This document shows, one piece after another, positions 23,035-32,199 of a stretch of DNA of 64,000 bases. The DNA lies in assembly GCA_039720395.1 (NCBI GenBank), contig CM077826.1, positions 18,415,053 to 18,479,052 on the forward strand, in the 5' to 3' direction. Position 1 is the stretch's first letter. The number at the start of each line of letters is the position of its first letter. The translations under genes were made by a program, and so were the position numbers. Below the pieces are notes generated by a model. The model did not search any database and was not told the origin of the DNA. It worked only from the letters and a program-made list of their open reading frames with translations. Source of the stretch: Liquidambar formosana. Lineage: Eukaryota; Streptophyta; Magnoliopsida; Saxifragales; Altingiaceae.

Positions 23035-24616
23035 CACATCATCTGTAGACATTGAAGTATGATATGCATGAATTCCAATCCCTAATTGCTTCCTCAAAGT
23101 CTCTAGCTTAATCCAAAACAAAACAAAACAAAAAACCAACCAGACTCATACAGAGTAAATAATCTGGTCAACAACCCTCCACCAAGAGGGAAATTCCCAG
23201 TTCATTTAATCTCAGATTTTCAATCTTGCAACCGGAGCCTGAGATGTTTGGGGAACAGCAGATTCTTTAAAAGTGTCATTACCGTATGACCGAAAATAAT
23301 TCTATTGTCATTCAAAAAGGTCTGTACATCATTTCAAAAAAATCAGCTGATTTAAAACTTGAAAAATCAAAGAAACTCAGCACCAAAAGGATTCAACAAT
23401 CACCCTCGTAAAACCTTGGAAAATTATACAGGGCTGGCAAAGAAACAGCAGCATCAAAACTTGGAACAGCAACCCCAATCTCATTCCCAAGGTTCATCAC
23501 ACAACAAAACCGATTTGAATATTTCTTTTAATTTGAATATTTCTTTTAATAAGGATATTTTTTCTTCTTTCATGCAATACTAACTCCATCATACATACAA
23601 AAAGGTAGGCTACGGTTAAAGTTACTGTTGATAGGAATATTTCAATTTTTTTTCCTTTCAAGAAATCAATCGAACAGGTGGTCTCCTAGAATACAACGAA
23701 AAAGACAAAAGAAGAAAATCAACATAGAAGAGTACAATGAGTAAGAAAAAAAAAAGTGTAATTTCAACAATTAAAATCAGACCCATATGAAGCTACTGTT
23801 AAGAAAAAAGTGTAAAGCCCATTGTAAAATTTCTCATGAGAGGACTCGTTAGCATAGCGTAACAACTGCTTGAAACAAATCGGGGGAAAAAAACCGCAAA
23901 ACACATAAAGGAAAAATAATCAAAACTCATGGCAGTGAAATGCATAGCAAAGAATATTATCAATTAAACACTTTGAATTTCAATGAAGCATGAATTGCAA
24001 AGGTTAGACCTCCCCAATGATTAGAGATAGAAATAAACCAATAGTGAAAGCAAAACCAGGATAAAATGATGCGAATAACTGAGAACGATGGAACTATACC
24101 TGATACGACGGTCGAACGACTGCTATCGTGTTGCCGGGGAAAGATATGGAGATGGAAAGGAGTGAGAAATAGAGTATTGAGGGAAAGTGGTGATTGCAGG
24201 GGAAGCGAAGGAAACAGAGATGGTAGCAGAGAGTTGAAACCGGCTGTAGAGGACAGAGAAACCTGTTCGAGTGTAGTTCAAAAGTGCGTAATTAAATTCT
24301 AATTTTAGAATAGGTCTATTTCCACCTTTTATGCTAAATCTATACCCCTCCATGCGTAAAAGTAAGGAATAGTGTGTTAAAATAAAGGAGGGGGCTGAAC
24401 ATCAGAGGATACAACATGCCCAAGGTAGGGCAAGCATTGGGCTTTGAGATCCATGGGTAGGCTATTCAAGAAAAGAGATTCGTTAACTCCCTTTTTTTTT
24501 CTTTTACCTTTTCCCTTTTTGGGGTGTAGGGTCACAATTCCTTCAATCTATCCTATTAACAGCTCCGTTAATTCGGCTGCCTAAAAGTAACAAATGATCG
24601 AATAAAAGAGTAAGGG
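23035..24616. other. Intron remnant, then unassigned sequence
   Basis: Up to about 23380 the sequence follows the first intron of type A paralogs (for example AATCTGGTCAACAACCCTCC and TCAGCTGATT motifs shared with 15670-15980). Beyond that no feature is recognised. The open frame near 24066-24302 has no family resemblance and no supporting context. Confidence 0.45.
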
Positions 24617-24935
24617 TTAGACAGTTATGTACCTGTGCTGACATGGGAGAGCAACAAAGGGAATGGTTGGGCTTGCTTGGCAAATGGGGCAATTAGAATC
24701 ATCCCCGCCACTACTAGAGGATTTATCCTTTGAGAAGGGGAGAAGAAAATTTTTAATGGATGATGAGTTGAGAAGAGGAAGAAGCAACAACAACATCTCC
24801 GAGAATTCATTCCACACTAACTGGCGGTTCATGTACTCAAAGCTAACAGCTCGGTTCATGTTAGGGCTCCCATAGACAAGCCTTGCTCTTAAAGCTCTCT
24901 CAATGAGATTCCTATACCTTCCCAATTCCCATGTA

Positions 24936-25356
24936 GGGATGGCAATTTTGCCCAGCCCCACCGGTGCCCCGCCCCGCCCTGCCCCGGCCCCATAAGAGCG
25001 GGTTTTTTTTTATTTTTTCGGTTCTTGGTTCGGGTATGGGGATTTTTTTTAAAAAAACCATCGGGTTCGGTTCGGTTTTGGTATTTACTAAGTCCCGAAC
25101 TGTGAACCGAACCGAACCGAACCGATGAACCAAACCAAACCGCATATAATTTTACCATTTTACCCCTACATATATATCTATTGTTAACTTTTTTTCTATC
25201 CCTTTCTCGTAATTTCCCTTTTTTTTCATCCATTCCCTCCAAAACTCTCATCTTCTTTCCCTTGGTTCTCGCGCCTTGTCAGAAACCGACCCCTTTCTGC
25301 CACTCTTTCTCTCTCCTTTTCATCCGTCTCCTCAGCCCTCCCCTCAGGTTAGAACT

Positions 25357-25408
<52 letters not shown>

Positions 25409-26465
25409 CCTCCTGCTTTCTCTTCTCTTCTTCAGTTCTCCTTCTCTGCCACCTCATTTTTCCCTATACAAGTCAAAGGAGACGCATACCCCTCCCATCT
25501 GCCATCAAGCCTCCATTCTTTCCTCTCAATCTTCAACCTTGAGAACCAAAATCCTTTATAGGGTGAGCTTCTCAATGGATTTAGAAGTTTTTTAGCGCGA
25601 CATTTCCCATTTTCCCCAAACGAAACTCTAGCTACACTGCTCGTTTGCTCTCCCTCCCTCGCTGGCAATGGCATCGCTCTCTCTCCCTTACCGACATCGC
25701 TTCATCACCGTGAGGGCTCACCCGCTGCTCCACTTGCTCCAGTCTCCACTGTCCCTCCCTCGCCGACGTCGCCTCATCGCCGTGAGTCCATTCTCCAGTC
25801 TCCAGACTCCGATCCCCCTCCCTCGTCGGCGTCGCCTCACCTCAGTACCTCACCGCTGCAACTGACAACAATGCGCCCTCATCACTCATCCTCATTACTG
25901 TATGAGTTAATTTTTTTTTTTCTTTCTCACAGAGGTTACTTCCTTAACAGCTTAATTTTCAGTTGAAATTGATTATAATGTCTATGCTTTTGAAATTTGA
26001 ACTAAGAATGAATAAGCATATTTTACCCATGAAGATGAAATCTTGACCAATTTGAAAGATTATTTATTCGCTATATTTATCTTGGGATTGCGATTGATTA
26101 TGCTCAAAATAATTGTTGTTGAAACTTATCCTTGATGAAATTATATTTGTTTGATGGCTGCTTGAGGAGATTGATTTTTTGGCTGGAGAAAGTGAATTAG
26201 GCAGGGGTTGCTTGTTTATTTGTCTTTCAGCAGGGGAAAAAAAAAAAAAAAAAAAAAAAAAGAAAGAAAGAAAGAAAGAAAGAAAGAGGGTGGGGCGGGG
26301 CAAGGCAGGGACGGGTTTCTTAAAATACCATAGGGTCGGGGATGGGTAGTAAAATTTTTGAACCGTCGGGTTTAGGGGCAGGTTTTGGGCATAGCGTATT
26401 AGTCTGCAGTTCGGGGATGGTATACAGGCGAACCGACCCCGACCCGCCCCATTGCCATTCCCATT
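24936..26465. mobile_element. hAT-like non-autonomous element in PEX2 pseudogene
   Basis: A 1530-bp insertion flanked by CCCATGTA on both sides (24928-24935 and 26466-26473), an 8-bp duplication as made by hAT transposases. Short inverted ends read GGGATGGCAAT at left and the complement of GGAATGGCAAT at right, followed by GC-rich GGGGCGGG-type subterminal sequence on both sides. Inside are CGGTTCGG/CCGAACCG repeats at 25060-25125, a (CT)n tract and a minisatellite. No transposase is encoded. Confidence 0.66.
25340..25865. repeat. (CT)n tract and three-copy minisatellite
   Basis: (CT)n at about 25361-25391. From 25676 to 25850 a unit containing CGACxTCGCxTCATCxCCGT occurs three times with spacing near 70-80 bp. 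The open frame at 25668-25865 is the translation of this repeat (a recurring PxRRRRL pattern) and is not offered as a gene. An A-run with (GAAA)n lies at about 26237-26286. Confidence 0.6.
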
Positions 26466-26839
26466 CCCATGTAAAGAAATATGAGAAGGTTGCTAAATGA
26501 GGCAGCTTTGTACAATCCCTCTATACGTTGTATCAAAATCCATGCTCTGCGTGCCAATGGCCTCTGCTCGGAGTCACCCCACCTACGAAAAGTAGAGAAC
26601 GACTGCAAACGAGCCCAGATATATTGACCACCAACAGTGGCAACCCAATACCGAATCTTCTGAGCAACTGTAAGCCCACTTCTGGAAAAGATCCCTCGGC
26701 GTGTGATTTACCGTTACCCACCAGTGATTAGTTTCTGGGTTGCCAGCTTTAAAGATACACTAAGTCAAAGACCAAAAATAAATAAATAAAGAAGGAGACT
26801 ATTGACATCACGCAACGTATTCTAAATCCCTCATTTAAT

Positions 26840-27170
26840 TTATGTTTTTAAGGTTTTATGAAAAAAATAAAAGATTTTTACAAAAATTATTTATGAAGTC
26901 CACATAAAAATATTATTTTAAATAATTTTTTTTCAAAACCTGTCGTTTAAGTAAAGTTTTTGACCATTTACAATCTCTATTTAACTTTTACAAATGTTCC
27001 AAGAAAAATAGCCAAAAACTCCATTCAAACGACAGATTTTAGAAAAAATTTCCTTTACAAAGTTGTTTGGAATTATGTTTTCTAATGGACTCTACGTCTA
27101 GTTTTTGTAGAAACATTTTATATTTTTCATAAAATCTTGGAAAGTATAAACTTAATGAGCGGGCTATAAG
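26840..27170. mobile_element. Foldback MITE, family F copy 3
   Basis: The two arms are inverted (TTAAGGTTTTATGAAAAA at left, TTTTTCATAAAATCTTGG at right; CCTGTCGTTTAAGT at left, AACGACAGATTTTAG at right). They resemble the other three family F elements. It is non-coding and degraded at the ends. Confidence 0.52.
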
Positions 27171-28602
27171 TATTTCATGTAATGGTAATAGCCTGTCTCT
27201 AAAATAAAACATGAGGAGTATGGATTTAATAAGAAAGGATGTGGAAATAGCCCCATCCTTCATCTAAAACAATGAAGAAAGGATACATATTAGTTTAGTA
27301 GTAAGACTAAGGGCCTGTTTGGGAACTCAAAAAAACTGAATCAGTTTAGGATCAGTCCATAACTATTATCTGGTTTTTAAATAAACCAACTCACAGTTAA
27401 TTTGAAAAAAAACTATATTTATGTCTTATTTTCATAACAAAGCTGAATTGTTTATCAGGAAAAAAAAACCTTAACAAATAGTGTGAAATCAAAATTGGTC
27501 AGACTTATTCTCAACTGGCCAAATTTTCAGATTTGTTACACAGCTCCCAACCAAGTTTTAGAGAAAAAGGTTGTGAAGATTGTCATGGCAGCATATTGGG
27601 TTTTATATAATAGAATAGATATAAATAAATAGTACAAATGAGTTTACCATCCCCATCTCGTAAATTAGGATTGCAATTCAATTTGGTTTGATTGATTTCG
27701 CCTCAACTCAAAACCAAACCGACTAAATCAATTCCCATTTCCTTAACTCATAAACAAAACATATGTAAGTAGAAAACTAAAACCAAGTAATCCCAATCCA
27801 CGAGAAAGCTCGGGTTCATTTGGTTTGGTTTGGGTCAGTTTCATTTGAATGTTCTCATAATTTTGCCATTACAACAAATCATAAAATTTTATTAGGGAGT
27901 ACAAAAAATGGAAATGTCCATATAACAAAATCAACAAAAGACATAAGTTTTCAATTTTTTCGTGGATAGTTAGTGCAATTTTAATACATGGAGTAAAAAG
28001 AAAAATTAAATTGAAACAATTATGAAATATAATATGACATATATACATATGTATAAAAATAAAATAAAAAATTCGAGTTATCATTTGCCAATTTTTTTGT
28101 GCATTAGCATCATGCATTAAGAGATTGTATCATATGCATAGGTCGATCGAAGACATTTCATCGAATCATGTACGTGCTGAAGATCGAGCTTCCACATGTC
28201 CCTTAATCCAAATTCTTAGAGAACAAACAATTTTCGATAACTTGTTGATCCCCTCTTTTTTCCATATTTATTGTTTGTCAATTTCATGGCTCAACGTATT
28301 GGATCTAAATACGGCGTGTAATAACCCTATCAAAGGCGATCCTATTACAAGCATAGTTTCAACTACGCCTGTCACAATTCTTACTAAGTATAACTTCTAA
28401 TGCATAATGTTAATGCAATTGACATCAATGCATGCTAACATGAAAATCCCTTCTTTTTTTTCTTTTTTTTTTTTGTGAAAACATGAAAAAACCCTATACA
28501 TAGGTATATTAAATGTAATGTAATATTATGTTAGTTTCAATTTCAATATCGTTTGTTGCATGAAAAATCCCTTTTTTTTTCTTTTTTTTTTTTTTTTTTT
28601 TT
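27171..28602. other. No gene; possible DNA-transposon end
   Basis: GGGCCTGTTTGGGAACTC at 27311 looks like a Tourist or hAT terminus, but the matching inverted end was not found. Poly-T runs lie at about 28453-28475 and 28570-28602, the latter exactly at the breakpoint of the next kinase pseudogene. Confidence 0.4.
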
Positions 28603-28968
28603 GCATGCTCCATTTACGGCCTCAGGGATGCTGTCGGCTGCGTGAAGGAGAGTGACAGGTTGAGTGTCATAGATTGTGAGGCCAAGTGCATGAACAACTG
28701 TTTTTGCTTTGCGTTCGCTTCTACCAATGACATCCAAACCGGTTGCCAGATTTGGAGTCGAGGAATGCATTTTAAAATCTACTCTGATGTTAGCGGTAAT
28801 GGACTGGTTTATGTTCTTCAAACACACAAAGGTAAATCCATATATGTAACCTTAGACAAAGTAATAATCTGGTCTACAACCCTTCCCAATTGTAACCTTG
28901 TAAATGCTTCTCATTATAAAAATATATGTCCAAACGAAATCCAAATTTTTGGTAAGAGAATCAATTTA

Positions 28969-29270
28969 TGGCCTGTTTGGTTGTCCAATTCGAAATTAAA
29001 CAATTAACGAAATTTTACATAAGGTTGAAGGCCTAAATCTATCACCTTGGATTAGAATATTTTAAAAAATTGTAGTTATCACTATATGTGATGTTGTAGA
29101 ATCAATTTTAAAGAATTCATGAGCTACCACTATTTTGAATTGCCTCTCTTATTTGTAATGATAACTACCATTTTTTTGAATTTATTAATTCAAGATGATG
29201 GAGTATGCCTTCAATCCTACGTAAAATTTCTTCAATTGTTTAATTTCGAATTGGACAACCAAACAGGCCA
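28969..29270. mobile_element. Tourist-like MITE with long inverted termini
   Basis: Termini TGGCCTGTTTGGTTGTCCAA at left and its exact complement at right continue as an inverted repeat for nearly 40 bp. The flanks are TTA (28966-28968) and TAA (29271-29273). Type A paralogs at 57061 and 15768 carry the uninterrupted target (CAATTTATTCTTT), giving an empty site. It is 302 bp and non-coding. Confidence 0.73.
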
Positions 29271-29297
29271 TAATTCTTTAAAAAAAAGAAAAAAAAA

Positions 29298-29728
29298 ATT
29301 GCACCATTTGGTTGCACTTATTTTAAGATCTTTTTTGCTTTTGAAAGCAAAAGGTTGTAAAAGTAAAAAAGCATTGCTTGGTTAGAGAAACTAAAAAAGA
29401 CTTCTAGAAAGTTAAAAGCAAAATATTGGATTTTAAGCAAAAGCAATTAAGATTTGCTTTTAAAAATCATTTTTATCTTTTAGATGAGTTTGACCTTAAC
29501 TCGAAAAATTCGCGGTTGAGAGAGGTTGTGCCTAACCTAGGCTTTCATTTGGGCAACGATGATTTGGTAAAGTTTTCCATGATATCCAAAAGATCACCCA
29601 CAAAATCAATTTTACCAAATGCGCTTTTGCTTTTGTTGCTTTTACTTAAAAGCAAAAAGCAAAACAGGAAAAAATGACTTTTTCTTTTTAAAAAAAGATC
29701 TTTAAAAAAATACAACCAAACGGTGCCT
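29298..29728. mobile_element. hAT-like MITE adjacent to previous
   Basis: The left end reads GCACCATTTGGTTGCA and the right end is the complement of GCACCGTTTGGTTGTA. Inner subterminal runs of AAAAGC/GCTTTT repeat many times in both orientations. The orthologous intron at about 57070-57095 lacks it. Target duplication is not resolved because of A-runs. Confidence 0.52.
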
Positions 29729-30909
29729 ATATATAGAGATCCTTTTATTTGCGAATCAATAACTATGAGAAGCATCTTTACCTCTGCTCCCAATTGCATC
29801 TTAATCTGAGGAATAAACCGTACATGCCTGTTAAAAAGGTGGTCGAAGCATAAGAAACACAATAACAAGTAGTATGAGATAATGATATTTTATTTGTTGA
29901 TGCAGCAAAGTGGAGGATACGGCTCATCACAGCAGTAGCAGGAATTCTATTTGTACTCGTATTGTGCTCCTCATGCTGTTTCATACGTACAAAAGTCAGA
30001 GCTAGTATGTACAACACATTCTAACACAACCTTTCTCTCTTATTAATTGATATGTAATCTCCTTCTGTGTCTAATCTTTTATATTTGACCAACAGGGAGA
30101 AGCAGAAGGGAGCAAGAGATATTGTTATATGAGATAAGAGCTAGTACAACACATTCTAGGAAATCCAGGAAAACAAATAAACTCAAAGGAGAAGGGAAGA
30201 AAAGCCACGAGTTGCGATTTTTCAGTTTTGAAAGCATAGCATCTGCCACAGACAATTTTGCAACTACAAATAAGCTTGGAGAAGGTGGGTACGGACCAGT
30301 TTATAAGGTACACTCCAAAGGCTCTAAAAATTGAGTTGGTTTAATAAATCACAATAATATTAGGATTAATTAGTTATTTTTTCAGGGAAAATTACACGAC
30401 GCTCAAGAAATAGCAATAAAAAGGCTTTCGAGAAACTCTGGACAAAGACTAGAGGAGTTCAAGAACAAACTTCTACTAGTTGCCAAACTGCAACACACTA
30501 ATCTTGTTAGGCTGATAGGATGCTGCATTGAAAGGGAGGAGAAGATTCTCATATATGAGTACATGTCCAACAAAAGCCTCGATTTCTTCCTCTTTGGTCA
30601 GTGAACTTTACCCCTTTTACTTTAGTCTATTGGTGAATTGTAGATTCTTTCGACCCTCGCAAATTCCTCGTATTTAATTCAACATAAAACTGACAGATCT
30701 TACGAGAAAAAATTTATTGGATTGGAAGAAACGCTTCAACATCATTCCTGCTTTTTCCATAAATGTGTGAACGGATTATTTTTAATAACAGAACTCACTC
30801 TCCTGTCTACTTGTGTTTTCAAGCATTCTACTGAAGGGCTCCTTTCTGTTTTTTTTTTTTTTTTTTTGGATAAGTGAGTGAGTAGTCTCCTTGCAGTCAC
30901 TCCTTAATA

Positions 30910-31180
30910 CTCCCTCCGTTCCACAAAGGTAAGCTATGTTTGACAAAACACGGAGTTTAAAAAAAAGTCATTATTGTATTGACTTGTCAATTATTAAGAT
31001 CCATCTTTCCAAAAATGTCCTCACTTTTTTGTATTGGGTTTTGTGTAGAAAGTAAATATTGAAATAACAAAAGGTAGTATAGGAAATTTAAAAAAATTAT
31101 GATTTGACTTTTTAAAGTGGGTAAATATTTTAGGATAAAAAAAGTAACAAAAGTAGCCCATCTTAATGGGCCGGAGGGAG
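30910..31180. mobile_element. Stowaway MITE (Tc1/mariner type)
   Basis: 271 bp with ends CTCCCTCCGTTCC at left and GGCCGGAGGGAG at right, flanked by TA on both sides (30908-30909, 31181-31182). The paralogous flank at about 59290 reads AATACAAAGC with a single TA and no insert, an exact empty site. Confidence 0.88.
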
Positions 31181-31182
31181 TA

Positions 31183-32098
31183 CAAAACATTACACTCAAA
31201 AATATTTTACAAGGTCTCTCTTTGCACTCACACATGATATTCAGACACAAACTCTCTAAACCATGCCTTTCAAATGCGAGACTTCCACCTTTTATAGACA
31301 AGTCTCAGACTTCAGCCTTCGGATTGAGACCAAGAAAAATGAAAGATAGATTGAAGTACAATAATGGGGTTCTGGTTTTTTTTTTTTTTTTTTTTTTTTG
31401 GGAAATAATGGTCCATTTTGAAAAGCAGATTCCTGCTTTTTCTGAAAAATGGTTACCCTCAGATCCGCATGTTCATAATAACGGAATTGGGAATTTTCAG
31501 CTTTTTAGCATTTGAATTCCACAAGAATATTCAGCTTTCTAGTCCCATCTGTTTTGTCCAGAGAAAAATTTTTGAGGAATTTTTGTACTTCCATATTTTT
31601 GATAAAAGGAATTTTTCAACTTCCATTCTTAATTTGCTCTGTTTAAACTTGACTACATAGGAAGATGGTGGAACTTGCACTCCCCATGGTGAGCTAGTTG
31701 TTAATGGTTGCTGGAAATATATGGAGAGGTAAAGGCGGAGCATCCAAACTTCCATCACTGTCGTCTCATTGGACGTCAGCGCTGGATTTACATGATGAGA
31801 TTTAGAATCAATTGTGGGAATTACACCCTATATGTTCTTCTATCAAAGTTTCTCTAGTTGTTTACTATTGATTTGATCTTTCTGCCTAGCTTGCGCATGT
31901 CCTAATTATCAATTACAGTAATGAACGCCGTGTTTGTACAGGCGCCTTGTAAAGTTGGCAATTGCCTCAGTATCAACAAAACTATTGTCCCCTCATCTTT
32001 AATTGGTTTCTTCTCTATGCAATAGAAATTTCTTTGAATAAAATAAAATAAAGATTCCAAGGAAAAGAAATCATGAATAAAAGAAAAAAAAAAGGGCC
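31183..32098. repeat. Duplicated 3' flank of type A kinase
   Basis: It matches about 59300-59985 (shared motifs include CACAAACTCTC, GACAAGTCTCAGACTTCAGC and GTTAATGGTTG). Neither copy holds a conserved frame. From about 31870 to 32098 it is specific to this copy and leads into the type B pseudogene. Confidence 0.6.
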
Positions 32099-32199
32099 TT
32101 GGTGACGTCAATTAACGTGTTTATCAATCTGGGAATAGCTAGAATAATCCATTCTAGTTTAAGAGATTATATTACAACGCAATGGAACATTGGAGTTGC

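Larger units (their letters stand above)
24620..26700 (-). pseudogene. PEX2: PEX2 (peroxin-2) pseudogene, split by a transposon
   Basis: On the - strand, about 26690-26474 encodes LTVAQK, VATVGGQYIWARLQSFS, FRRWGDSEQRPLARRAW and IQRIEGLYKAASF. After the insertion, 24920-24625 continues with RYRNLIERALRARLVYGSPN, MNRQLVWNEFSEM, LLPLLNSSSIKN and CPICQASPTIPFVALPCQHR. These are the central region and the first half of the RING finger of plant PEX2, a peroxisomal-membrane E3 ligase needed for matrix-protein import. Reading stops after CQHRY; a G/GTACAT donor-like site lies there but no further RING exon was found. A frameshift near 26685, a 7-bp-like insertion next to the insertion site and the 1.53-kb element show that it is dead. 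The N-terminal part is absent. Confidence 0.78.
28603..30746 (+). pseudogene. Type A S-domain receptor kinase pseudogene truncated at both ends
   Basis: It starts abruptly after a T-run inside the PAN exon (28603-28831; ESDRLS, CEAKCMNNCFCFAFAS, GCQIWSRG). About 40 codons between GCVK and ESDRL are missing relative to the 55.8-kb paralog. The intron holds two MITEs. Then come the transmembrane exon (29906-30004), a kinase N-lobe exon (30096-30307; [10 protein letters not shown]), 30386-30596 ([17 protein letters not shown]) and only the first 50 bases of the next exon (30697-30746). The sequence then jumps into 3' flank, removing HRD, DFG, SPE and the C-lobe, roughly 1 kb by comparison with 58116-59100. 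No catalytic kinase can be made. Confidence 0.88.

Noticed and set aside
24066..24302. 78-codon + strand ORF upstream of the PEX2 fragment
   Set aside because: No similarity to a family I know, no splice or promoter context; the - strand frame over it is equally unsupported.
25181..25561. Ser/Leu-rich ORFs over the CT tract
   Set aside because: They are translations of (CT)n and pyrimidine-rich sequence inside a hAT-like element, in two overlapping frames.
27311..27570. Tourist-like left end GGGCCTGTTTGGGAACTC
   Set aside because: The expected inverted right end with matching 3-bp flank is not present; listed only as a possible transposon end.
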